Source: Oscillospiraceae bacterium
Lineage (GTDB): Bacteria > Bacillota > Clostridia > Oscillospirales > Ruminococcaceae
DNA: 5,185 nucleotides
Assembly (NCBI GenBank): GCA_016295545.1
Contig: JAEDLA010000124.1
Location: 1 to 5,185, forward strand
Direction: 5' to 3'
Below are positions 1 through 5,185 of the stretch, one piece after another; position 1 is the stretch's first letter, and each line of letters begins with the position of its first letter. The notes below the pieces were generated by a model. It had not been told where the DNA came from. It saw only the letters and a program-made list of their open reading frames with translations, and did no database searches. A program made the position numbers and the translations under genes.

Positions 1-10
1 GTCGTGATTT

Positions 11-38
11 GTCGTTTCTTGTTTCCTCTCGAAGCGAC
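11..38 (-). other. Predicted 5' stem-loop of the transcript leaving the left edge
   Basis: Read on the minus strand, GTCGCTTC (38 to 31) can pair with GAAACGAC (18 to 11). This gives seven base pairs with one C-A mismatch and a 12-nt purine-rich loop, GAGAGGAAACAA. The start site predicted from the promoter at 45-73 falls at about 38 or 39, so the RNA would begin at the base of this hairpin. Such 5' hairpins are known to stabilise some bacterial mRNAs, and the GAGAGG in the loop resembles a Shine-Dalgarno sequence. However, no start codon follows at a suitable distance inside the window. A second CGAC at 1-4 could compete as the 3' arm. The pairing is visible in the sequence; any function is inference. 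Confidence 0.4.
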
Positions 39-44
39 TATTAT

Positions 45-73
45 ATTATAGCACTCACAAGCATTTTTGTCAA
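45..73 (-). promoter_or_regulatory. Perfect-consensus sigma-A-type promoter reading off the left edge
   Basis: On the minus strand, the -35 hexamer TTGACA (73 to 68) and the -10 hexamer TATAAT (50 to 45) both match the housekeeping sigma consensus exactly and are separated by 17 nt, the optimal spacing. The predicted start is at 38-39. The promoter lies downstream of the argF terminator, so it serves a separate transcription unit whose product is outside the window. A perfect match suggests high basal expression, as for ribosomal, structural-RNA or other abundantly expressed genes. The identity of the gene cannot be told from the 38 transcribed bases visible. Confidence 0.88.
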
Positions 74-90
74 CTAAAACATTGTCCTTG

Positions 91-116
91 TTTTTGATTA
101 TTTTTTGTTTATTTTT
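91..116 (-). promoter_or_regulatory. Phased A-tracts upstream of the left-edge promoter (UP-element or bend candidate)
   Basis: On the minus strand, three A-runs lie at 116-112, 106-101 and 95-91. Their centres are about 10.5 bp apart, one helical turn, which is the arrangement known to curve DNA intrinsically. They lie at about -53 to -78 relative to the predicted start at 38-39, upstream of the -35 hexamer. A-rich DNA here can contact the RNA polymerase alpha C-terminal domains or bend DNA toward the polymerase. The phasing is seen directly; stimulation of the promoter is inferred. Confidence 0.5.
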
Positions 117-165
117 AACAAGTAAGAATGCCAATCACACTCTTGATACGAACCAGTCATCCTGC

Positions 166-196
166 AAAAAGCCTGCCGGAGCTCCCGACAGGCTTT
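166..196 (-). terminator. Intrinsic terminator of the argD-argF transcription unit
   Basis: Nine bases after the argF stop codon, the minus strand has AAAGCCTGTCGG (196 to 185), a 5-nt loop GAGCT, and CCGGCAGGCTTT (179 to 168). These form a 12-bp GC-rich stem with one G-U pair, followed by further T residues (TTTTT in total at 170 to 166). This is a classic rho-independent terminator for transcription running leftwards. The T-run is short and partly within the stem base. It separates the arg operon from the next leftward unit, which has its own promoter at 45-73. Read on the plus strand the hairpin is followed by only three T residues, so termination in the other direction would be weak. Confidence 0.9.
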
Positions 197-205
197 AAAC
201 TATTC

Positions 206-1111
206 TTATTTTGCCATAAGCTTGACCATAACGGCTTTCTGCGCATGGAGTCTGTTTTCAGCCTCCTCAAAAATCTCAGCAGCATGATCTTCAAACACTT
301 TGGTAGTGATCTCCTCCTCACGGTGGGCAGGCAGACAGTGAAGCACCATTGCATCAGGCTTTGCACAAGCCATGATTTCATCGTTAATCTGATAACCCTT
401 AAAGGCAATTTTCCTCTTTTCAGCCTCGTCCTCCTGTCCCATTGAAGCCCATACATCAGTAATCAGCACATCTGCGTCCTTTGCAGCCTCTGCAGGGGAT
501 TCAGTCAAGGTAAAGCAGTCATATTTCTGAGCAAAGTCCATAACCTGCTTATCGGGCTTGTAATCAGCGGGACAAGCTGCGGAAACAGTCATTCCAACCT
601 TTAACCCGCCTACGATAAGCGAGTTTGCCATATTGTTTCCGTCGCCGATAAAACACATTTTCAGTCCGTCAAAGCTGCCCTTCTGCTCACGAATAGTCAT
701 AAGGTCAGCAAGCACCTGACAGGGGTGACAGAAGTCGGTAAGACCATTGATTATCGGGATATTTCCGAATTCAGCAAGAGCCTCAACTTCTTCCTGTTCA
801 AAGGTTCTTATCATAATTCCGTCAAGATAGCGTGAAAGAACCCTTGCTGTGTCCTGCACAGGCTCGCCTCTGCCTATCTGGAGGTCATTTGAGGAGAGAA
901 ACAGCGGATAACCGCCAAGCTGATACATACCTGTTTCAAAGGACACTCTTGTCCTTGTGGACGCTTTCTGGAAAATCATTCCCAGTGTTTTTCCTTTAAG
1001 AAGCGGGTGCGGAATATTATGTTTAAGCTCATATTTAAGCTGGTCAGCAAGATTCAGAATATCAATAATTTCTTCAGTGCTCAGGTCGAGCATTTTAAGC
1101 AGGTGTTTCAT
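206..1111 (-). CDS. argF: Ornithine carbamoyltransferase (anabolic), ArgF
   Basis: This cytoplasmic enzyme transfers the carbamoyl group from carbamoyl phosphate to ornithine, giving citrulline and phosphate. The 301-residue length is close to the usual 300-315. The carbamoyl-phosphate-binding STRTR motif is at residues 51-55 and HPCQ at 129-132. The ornithine-binding half begins with GDGNNMANS at 156-164, followed by DVWASMG at 219-225, which contains the mobile SMG loop. HCLPAHR, with the active-site Cys, is at 258-264, and ENRLHAQKA is near the C terminus. The HCLP and SMG motifs favour ornithine rather than acetylornithine or aspartate as substrate. The ATG at 1111 has AAAGGA (1126 to 1121) 9 nt upstream. 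It is the last gene of the unit, 21 nt after the LURP-one-like gene and followed at once by a terminator. The biosynthetic neighbours support an anabolic role; no arcA or arcC is present. No key residue is missing. Confidence 0.97.
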   Translation of the reverse strand: MKHLLKMLDLSTEEIIDILNLADQLKYELKHNIPHPLLKGKTLGMIFQKASTRTRVSFETGMYQLGGYPLFLSSNDLQIGRGEPVQDTARVLSRYLDGIMIRTFEQEEVEALAEFGNIPIINGLTDFCHPCQVLADLMTIREQKGSFDGLKMCFIGDGNNMANSLIVGGLKVGMTVSAACPADYKPDKQVMDFAQKYDCFTLTESPAEAAKDADVLITDVWASMGQEDEAEKRKIAFKGYQINDEIMACAKPDAMVLHCLPAHREEEITTKVFEDHAAEIFEEAENRLHAQKAVMVKLMAK

Positions 1112-1132
1112 TAAAAATTATCCTTTCAATGC

Positions 1133-1600
1133 TTATTTATTTTTATTCATATCCCCAAAAGCCCTGTCAATAGCTATGGCAAACAGGGGGATATAGTCGT
1201 CAAATGCAACGTTATCAATGGCAATCTCGTACTGCAGTTCTCCGTTCAACGTCATAACCGTCTTAATCGAGCCTACTTCCTTGCCGTCCTTTATTAGCTT
1301 GAATTCTTTTCTGTCCTTGCTTTCAAGGGAGAATTTCATACCGCTACCCCCGCCCTCAATAGTCGGATCAAGGAACAGTGATTTGCAGGTAAGCGTCATA
1401 AAAACGTCATCATTCAGAATTATTCTGAACACAGGCTTTCTGTCGTTTCCGCCCTGTACAAGGGTATACAGATTATAGTCACTTGCATCAAGAAGATTAT
1501 ACTTTGAGCCGAACGCCTTTTTCTTTATACTGTAAAGAAGTCTGTCTTTATTATCCTGGACAATAAATTTATTACCTTTTGGCAGAACTTTAATCTCCAC
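1133..1600 (-). CDS. LURP-one/tubby-like domain protein of unknown function
   Basis: This 155-residue protein has no signal peptide or clear transmembrane segment. Its pattern resembles the LURP-one-related (LOR) family, which has a tubby C-terminal-like beta-barrel fold. Residues about 11-50 read KFIVQD, then LLYSIKKKAFGSKYNLLDA, then a further strand, as in the typical 'V-D-G-Y-IK-K-F-I-D' repeat. Residues about 98-130 (EFKLIKDGKEVGSI, then YEIAID) form a second set of strands. The end, DDYIPLFAIAIDRAFGDMN (134-152), looks like the hydrophobic C-terminal helix that threads the barrel. Members of this fold may bind phospholipids or DNA, but the bacterial role is unknown and no catalytic residues are evident. 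The start is GTG at 1600, with GGAGGG (1613 to 1608) 7 nt upstream. That site lies in the final argD codons and only 3 nt separate the genes. The family call is by eye. Confidence 0.8.
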   Translation of the reverse strand: MEIKVLPKGNKFIVQDNKDRLLYSIKKKAFGSKYNLLDASDYNLYTLVQGGNDRKPVFRIILNDDVFMTLTCKSLFLDPTIEGGGSGMKFSLESKDRKEFKLIKDGKEVGSIKTVMTLNGELQYEIAIDNVAFDDYIPLFAIAIDRAFGDMNKNK

Positions 1601-1603
1601 AAA

Positions 1604-2770
1604 TCATCCCTCCAGTATATTGATTAGAATTTTCATTCCTTTCTCCAGCTCAGCTTTCTCAATGGTAAGCGGCGGCAAGAGTCTGACCTTATCCTTTGCC
1701 GTAAGCAGAAGCAGTCCTTTGTCAAGAGCTTCCTTTACGACATCTGCGGCTTTTTTTGTTTTAAGTTTTATTCCTATCATAAGACCGATTCCTGAAACTG
1801 ACTCCACTTCCGGACATTTTTCAAGCTCAGTCCTGATATAATCAGCCTTTTCTGTAACTTCATCAAGGAATCCTGTACTCATCACACGCTGGAGCACAGC
1901 AAGACCTCCTGCACAGGAAACGGGATTCCCTCCGAATGTTGAGCCATGAGTACCGGCAGTCAGCACTCCGCTGCATTTTTTATTTGTAAGGCAGGCACCT
2001 ATAGGCAGACCGCCGGCAAGTCCCTTTGCAAGCGTCACGATATCAGCCTTTTTGCCGAAATTATCTCCGGCAAGGAACTTTCCGGTACGTCCGACACCGG
2101 TCTGAACCTCATCAGTAATAACAAGAACGTCCTTTTCCTCGCACAGCTGATAAACAGCGTCAACAAAATCCTTATCCAGTGCATTAACTCCGCCCTCGCC
2201 CTGAATATATTCCATCATAACAGCGCAGACCGTATCGTCCAGCTTATTTTTCAGGTCGTCGGTATTATTTGCCTCAGCGTAGACAAATCCCTCTGTAAAG
2301 GGGAAGAAGTAGTTATGGAATACCTCCTGACCTGTAGCAGAAAGAGTAGTAAGAGTTCTGCCGTGAAAGGAGTTCACAAGGGTAATGATTTTATTTCTGC
2401 CCTTGCCGTATTTATCAAAGCTGTATTTTCTTGCGATTTTAATGGCACATTCATTGGCTTCTGCGCCGCTGTTTCCGAAAAACACCTTGTCATAGCCGGT
2501 AATCTCACATAGCTTTTCCGCAAAATCAGCCTGAATCTTTGTGTAGTAATAATTTGAGGTATGCTGAACGCTTCTTACCTGAGCGCAGACAGCGTCCGCC
2601 CATTTTTCATCGCAGTAGCCCAGCGAATTTGTACCGATACCGCTGCCGAAATCTATATAGCTTTTGCCTGCCTCATCAGTGCAGCAGACGCCCTCGCCCT
2701 TTTCCATAACAAGGGGATACCTGCCGTATGTATGCATAACGTGTTCATTAAATTTATCAATAGTATTCAA
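1604..2770 (-). CDS. argD: Acetylornithine aminotransferase, ArgD
   Basis: This PLP-dependent class III aminotransferase converts N-acetylglutamate semialdehyde and glutamate to N-acetylornithine and 2-oxoglutarate in the cytoplasm. The 388-residue length is normal. The substrate region FGSGIGTNSLGY is at 41-52. The PLP phosphate-binding NSGAEANE is at 100-107 and SFHGRT at 134-139. ITDEVQTGVGRTG at 218-230 has the pyridine-nitrogen Asp at 220. TLAKGLAGGLPIGA has the Schiff-base Lys at 249, and HGSTFGGNP is at 275-283. Related omega-aminotransferases share these motifs; the arg context decides the name, though ArgD may also serve lysine synthesis as DapC. The start codon is TTG, with AAGGGAG (2785 to 2779) 8 nt upstream. 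The first ATG in frame is codon 12 and would cut into the conserved N-terminal region (HVMHTYGRYP). The gene has its own upstream promoter, and its stop overlaps the ribosome binding region of the next gene. Confidence 0.96.
   Translation of the reverse strand: MNTIDKFNEHVMHTYGRYPLVMEKGEGVCCTDEAGKSYIDFGSGIGTNSLGYCDEKWADAVCAQVRSVQHTSNYYYTKIQADFAEKLCEITGYDKVFFGNSGAEANECAIKIARKYSFDKYGKGRNKIITLVNSFHGRTLTTLSATGQEVFHNYFFPFTEGFVYAEANNTDDLKNKLDDTVCAVMMEYIQGEGGVNALDKDFVDAVYQLCEEKDVLVITDEVQTGVGRTGKFLAGDNFGKKADIVTLAKGLAGGLPIGACLTNKKCSGVLTAGTHGSTFGGNPVSCAGGLAVLQRVMSTGFLDEVTEKADYIRTELEKCPEVESVSGIGLMIGIKLKTKKAADVVKEALDKGLLLLTAKDKVRLLPPLTIEKAELEKGMKILINILEG
1608..1613 (-). promoter_or_regulatory. Ribosome binding site of the LURP-one-like gene, inside the argD coding end
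   Basis: GGAGGG on the minus strand covers part of the last two sense codons of argD (GAG GGA, before TGA). It sits 7 nt ahead of the GTG at 1600, a favourable distance. The overlapping ATG at 1607-1605 is out of frame with the downstream protein. This decides the GTG start and implies that ribosomes finishing argD are well placed to reinitiate, so translational coupling is likely. Confidence 0.8.
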
Positions 2771-2778
2771 GAAAAATG

Positions 2779-2785
2779 CTCCCTT
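2779..2785 (-). promoter_or_regulatory. Ribosome binding site supporting the TTG start of argD
   Basis: AAGGGAG on the minus strand lies 8 nt before the TTG at 2770. No ATG or GTG lies in frame at a better distance, and the next in-frame ATG is 33 nt further into the gene with no purine-rich site near it. This spacing is the main reason for accepting the rare TTG start. Confidence 0.75.
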
Positions 2786-2797
2786 CGTCAGCTTCGG

Positions 2798-2820
2798 ATA
2801 ATTCTATATATAATAATTAT
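2798..2820. repeat. AT-rich inverted repeat over the argD promoter -10 and start site
   Basis: ATAATT (2798-2803) and AATTAT (2815-2820) are exact 6-bp inverted repeats separated by 11 bp, one helical turn apart centre to centre plus a few bases. The repeat overlaps the predicted -10 hexamer (2816-2821) and the predicted start (about 2809), a position suited to a repressor. It does not match the known ArgR/AhrC ARG box half-sites (TGAAT/ATTCA). In such AT-rich DNA a 6-bp repeat can arise by chance, so an operator role is only a possibility. Confidence 0.3.
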
Positions 2821-2845
2821 AACGCCGTTCATATATAAAAATCAA
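2816..2845 (-). promoter_or_regulatory. Internal promoter upstream of argD
   Basis: On the minus strand, TTGATT (2845 to 2840, four of six consensus bases) and TATAAT (2821 to 2816, perfect) are separated by 18 nt. The predicted start at about 2809 gives a leader of about 40 nt before the argD TTG. The promoter sits in the 222-nt AT-rich gap between argB and argD, the only gap of more than about 30 nt inside the cluster. It would let argD, the LURP-one-like gene and argF be expressed apart from argJB. A TGTATACA palindrome at 2850-2857 lies 4 bp upstream of the -35. No T-box, riboswitch or leader peptide was recognised in the gap. Confidence 0.65.
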
Positions 2846-2992
2846 CGATTGTATACACTTGTTTGCGTAAATTTTTCTTGTATAAGTAAAATTGTAAAAC
2901 AAATATGTTGCTGTTATTTGATTTTCCCTGCAATTCCCCAAAAATTATTCCTCATGGAAGGGTGCACATTCCGGTTCAGAGTTATAGAGTAA

Positions 2993-3859
2993 TTATGTGA
3001 ACTGTGTGCCTATGCCCTCGTTTGAAAGTATCTCAATCAGGATAGAATGAGGTACTCTGCCGTCAATGATTACTGTTTTCTTTACGCCGCGTCTCACTGC
3101 TTCAACGCAGCAGTCTATTTTCGGAATCATACCGCCGGAAATTATTCCCTGACGCTTCATAAAGGGAACCTCGCTGACATTCACAAAGGGAATAAGCGTT
3201 TTCGGATTATCCTTGTCCCTGAGAAGTCCGGTTATATCTGTCATAAGAATAAGATTCTCCGCCCCCAGCTCAGCTGCAATGCGTGCAGCGGCAGTATCTG
3301 CATTGACATTATATGTATTTCCCTGTTCGTCAGTTGCAACAGTTGCTATTACAGGGATATTTCCGTTTGTGAGAGCGTCAGTTATAGGCTTTGTATTGAC
3401 CTTTACCACATTGCCCACATAGCCGAGGTCCTCACCGTCTGGAGACTCCATACGCTCAGCCATAAGCATCTGACCGTCAATACCGCAAAGTCCCACAGCA
3501 TTTCCATGATGCTGTGCAAGAAGCTGTACAAGCTCCTTGTTTACCTTTCCGGAAAGAACCATTTTCACCACATCAACTGTAGCTTCGTCCGTATAGCGCA
3601 GACCATTCACGAAGCGGCTTTCGATATTCAGCTTTTTCAGCATATCGCTTATTTCAGGACCGCCGCCGTGTACAAGGACTACCTTTACTCCAACAAGAGA
3701 AAGAAGTACAATATCCGTCATTACGGCATCTTTAAGCTCTTTGTTTGTCATGGCGTTTCCGCCGTATTTCACAACAACGATTTTGTTATTGTATTTCTGT
3801 ATATAGGGAAGTGCATCGATAAGCACCTGCGCCCTTACATTATTTGAAATTGGATTCAT
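2993..3859 (-). CDS. argB: Acetylglutamate kinase, ArgB
   Basis: This amino-acid-kinase-family enzyme phosphorylates N-acetylglutamate with ATP, the second step of arginine synthesis. The length is 288 residues. VVVKYGGNAM (28-37) holds the phosphate-binding Lys31. HGGGPEI (64-70) is the glycine-rich loop, FVNGLRYT (83-90) the acetylglutamate site, and NVNADTAA (184-191) the second substrate patch. TDITGLL (207-213) and SGGMIPK (241-247), with Lys247, complete the nucleotide site. About 25 residues precede the core, including the helix-like VRAQVLIDALPYIQKY, and the C terminus reads HSILIEILSNEGIGTQF. Both features mark the hexameric, arginine-inhibited kinases rather than the shorter dimeric E. 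coli type, so feedback inhibition by arginine is likely. The ATG at 3859 has AAAGGAG (3875 to 3869) 9 nt upstream. It follows argJ after 21 nt, so the two are co-transcribed. Confidence 0.97.
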   Translation of the reverse strand: MNPISNNVRAQVLIDALPYIQKYNNKIVVVKYGGNAMTNKELKDAVMTDIVLLSLVGVKVVLVHGGGPEISDMLKKLNIESRFVNGLRYTDEATVDVVKMVLSGKVNKELVQLLAQHHGNAVGLCGIDGQMLMAERMESPDGEDLGYVGNVVKVNTKPITDALTNGNIPVIATVATDEQGNTYNVNADTAAARIAAELGAENLILMTDITGLLRDKDNPKTLIPFVNVSEVPFMKRQGIISGGMIPKIDCCVEAVRRGVKKTVIIDGRVPHSILIEILSNEGIGTQFT

Positions 3860-3880
3860 CCTGATTTTCTCCTTTTCCCC

Positions 3881-5134
3881 TCAGCTCCGGTAATCGCCGT
3901 TTATTTTAACATAATCATAGGTCAGGTCGCAGCCCCAGCAAACAGCCTTTCCGCTGCCGCTGCCTATGCTGATAATGATGTCGATGACCTCCTGCTGTAA
4001 AATCTCCTTAGCCTTTTCTTCGGAAAATTCAACACCTGCGCCATTCCTGCACACTTCAACCGTTCCTGCTTCGGAGCTGATTTTTACATCAACAGAATTA
4101 ATATCAAAATCAGCGTCAGCATAACCTACTGCACAAAGAATACGTCCCCAGTTTGCGTCCTCTCCGAACATTGCTGCTTTGAAAAGACTTGAAGTAATAA
4201 CGGATTTTGAAATAGTTTCCGCAATTTTGTCAGTTTCAGCACCTGTGCAGACACATTCAATAAGCTTGGTAGCACCCTCGCCGTCACGAGCCATCATACG
4301 TGCAAGATTCATCATAACGGCATACAGAGCAGTCTCAAAGCGCTCAAAATCGGCATTTTCCTTATTTACAGGTGTATTTCCGGCTGCTCCCGAAGCCATA
4401 ACGCAGACCATATCATTAGTGGAGGTATCACCGTCCACGCTAACACGGTTGAGAGTTATCTTTACAACGTCGCTGAGGGCACGCTGGAGAAGCTCCGGAG
4501 AAATATCAGCGTCAGTTGTGATAAATGTGAGTGTTGTTGCCATATTCGGGTGAATCATGCCGCTTCCTTTCAGCATTCCTCCCATTGTACAGGTCCTGCC
4601 GCCAAGCTCAAATTTAACAGCAGCTTCTTTTGGCATAGTATCTGTAGTCATGATTGCTTCAACGGCACGGCTGTTTCCGTCATAGGAAAGTCCCTCAGCA
4701 AGAGGCTTCACACCATTTGCTATAGGCTCAATAGGCAGAACCTGTCCGATTACTCCGGTAGAAGCTACAATCACATCATCAGCAGAAATTCCAAGAACCT
4801 CTGCCGCAAGCTCACACATTTTTTCAGCCTTTACCACACCGTCAGCATTACAGGTGTTGGCATTTACTGAATTTACGATAACTGCCTTTGCCCTGCCGTT
4901 TTTCAGGTGCTGCTGTGTGACAAGGATAGGTGCGCCCTTTACCTTGTTTGTAGTGTAAACTGCCGCTGCTGCACACTCCGTATCGGAGACTATCATAGCA
5001 AGGTCATTCTTCTTTTTTGTAACAGATGCTCCGGCATGAGCAAGTCCGCACTGTACTCCGTTTGCCCTGAAGCCTGCAGCGGCACAGACTCCGCCCTCTG
5101 TAAATTCTATATTCTCAACTTTCTGTAATTTCAT
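3881..5134 (-). CDS. argJ: Bifunctional-type glutamate N-acetyltransferase / ornithine acetyltransferase, ArgJ
   Basis: ArgJ transfers the acetyl group from N-acetylornithine to glutamate, releasing ornithine and recycling the acetyl group. Some members also use acetyl-CoA, and sequence alone does not settle that here. The precursor cleaves itself before a Thr that becomes the N-terminal nucleophile of the beta chain. The site KGSGMIHPNMAT is at residues 189-200, with Thr200 as the nucleophile. STGVIG (125-130), the oxyanion-hole region, precedes it. DGDTSTND (234-241), DGEGATK (284-290) and GEDANWGRI (324-332) follow, and the conserved end WGCDLTYDYVKINGDYRS completes a 417-residue protein of normal length. 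The start chosen is ATG at 5134, because AGGAGG (5148 to 5143) is 8 nt from it but only 2 nt from the in-frame GTG at 5140. It lies between the putative argC end and argB. Confidence 0.96.
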   Translation of the reverse strand: MKLQKVENIEFTEGGVCAAAGFRANGVQCGLAHAGASVTKKKNDLAMIVSDTECAAAAVYTTNKVKGAPILVTQQHLKNGRAKAVIVNSVNANTCNADGVVKAEKMCELAAEVLGISADDVIVASTGVIGQVLPIEPIANGVKPLAEGLSYDGNSRAVEAIMTTDTMPKEAAVKFELGGRTCTMGGMLKGSGMIHPNMATTLTFITTDADISPELLQRALSDVVKITLNRVSVDGDTSTNDMVCVMASGAAGNTPVNKENADFERFETALYAVMMNLARMMARDGEGATKLIECVCTGAETDKIAETISKSVITSSLFKAAMFGEDANWGRILCAVGYADADFDINSVDVKISSEAGTVEVCRNGAGVEFSEEKAKEILQQEVIDIIISIGSGSGKAVCWGCDLTYDYVKINGDYRS

Positions 5135-5142
5135 ATACACTT

Positions 5143-5148
5143 CCTCCT
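5143..5148 (-). promoter_or_regulatory. Ribosome binding site that fixes the argJ start
   Basis: A full AGGAGG on the minus strand lies 8 nt before the ATG at 5134. It is only 2 nt before the GTG at 5140, which is too close for initiation. The longer, GTG-initiated frame is therefore unlikely, and the protein begins MKLQKVENIEF. Confidence 0.85.
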
Positions 5149-5164
5149 ATACGCACTGCAAAGT

Positions 5165-5185
5165 TCACACAAGACCGGTAATCTC
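5165..5185 (-). CDS. argC: Possible C-terminal end of N-acetyl-gamma-glutamyl-phosphate reductase, ArgC (partial)
   Basis: Only six codons and a stop are visible on the minus strand at the window edge: EITGLV, then TGA. ArgC proteins commonly end in a short E-T-x-G/S-L motif, with or without a few more residues, and argC is the usual gene before argJ in arg clusters. The 30-nt distance to the argJ ATG fits an operon. The identification rests mainly on gene order, because six residues cannot prove it. The gene is truncated by the window, not by mutation. Confidence 0.45.
   Translation of the reverse strand, partial: EITGLV

Noticed and set aside
87..122. Inverted repeat CTTGTT/AACAAG flanking the T-rich stretch
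   Set aside because: A 6-bp stem with a 24-nt AT-only loop is not convincing as a structure. The phased A-tracts explain the region better.
1946..2512. Plus-strand open frame of 188 codons opposite argD
   Set aside because: It is a shadow of argD codon bias on the opposite strand, with no domain pattern, and argD is clearly the real gene.
2787..2831. 14-codon minus-strand frame (MNGVIIIIYRIIRS) just before argD as an arginine leader peptide
   Set aside because: Its start lies upstream of the predicted transcription start, overlapping the promoter spacer and -10, and no ribosome binding site precedes it.
2914..2955. 13-codon minus-strand frame in the argB-argD gap as a leader peptide
   Set aside because: It has no ribosome binding site, only one Arg codon, and no associated terminator/antiterminator structure.
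2940..2959. Small hairpin after argB (TTCC-ATGA-GGAA followed by TAATTTTT) as a terminator or attenuator; an upstream GGAA at 2969-2972 could pair alternatively
   Set aside because: The stem has only four base pairs and the T-run is separated from it, so it is too weak to call. It could at most cause slight attenuation between argB and argD.
3047..3847. Long plus-strand open frame of 266 codons opposite argB
   Set aside because: It lies entirely antisense to argB, which has all its family motifs. The translated product is rich in Cys, His and Tyr without any recognisable domain, and no suitable ribosome binding site was seen.
1..5185. CRISPR arrays, insertion sequences, tRNA or rRNA genes, defence or mobile genes
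   Set aside because: No spaced direct repeats, terminal inverted repeats, transposase-like proteins, or tRNA/rRNA-like sequences were seen. The window is almost fully accounted for by the arg cluster.

Overview
The window holds a minus-strand arginine biosynthesis cluster. In transcription order, from right to left, it reads: the probable last codons of argC at the edge, argJ, argB, a 222-nt AT-rich gap, argD, a small gene encoding a LURP-one/tubby-like protein, argF, and then an intrinsic terminator. All five complete genes lie on the minus strand, so plus-strand open frames here are antisense shadows. The codon use, strong AGGAGG-type ribosome binding sites, GTG and TTG starts, sigma-A-like promoters, and protein sequences suggest a Clostridia-class Firmicute, probably Oscillospiraceae/Ruminococcus-like. 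That placement is inferred from sequence style, not from a database search.

Right part (about 2993-5185): the putative end of argC is followed by argJ and then argB, with 30-nt and 21-nt gaps. ArgJ moves the acetyl group from N-acetylornithine to glutamate, giving the cyclic form of the pathway. ArgB phosphorylates N-acetylglutamate and carries the N-terminal helix and C-terminal signature typical of arginine-inhibited enzymes. The argJ start is best placed at the ATG at 5134, because the Shine-Dalgarno sequence is too close to the GTG six bases upstream.

Middle (2771-2992): this non-coding gap contains a good minus-strand promoter (TTGATT, 18 nt, TATAAT) and an inverted repeat over its -10 and start site. 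argD and the genes after it can therefore probably be transcribed separately from argJB. No canonical ARG box was found.

Left part (1-2770): argD starts at TTG. The LURP-one-like gene starts at GTG only 3 nt after argD, and its ribosome binding site lies inside the last argD codons, so the two are probably translationally coupled. argF follows after 21 nt and ends at a strong hairpin terminator. Beyond that, a perfect-consensus promoter (TTGACA, 17 nt, TATAAT) with helically phased A-tracts upstream drives transcription off the left edge. Its transcript would begin directly with a stem-loop.

Together ArgC, ArgJ, ArgB, ArgD and ArgF take glutamate to citrulline. argG, argH, and any argA or carAB genes are not in the window. 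Most of the window is ordinary. The points worth a second look are the LURP-one-like protein inside the arg operon, the internal promoter, and the strong left-edge promoter with its unidentified transcript.
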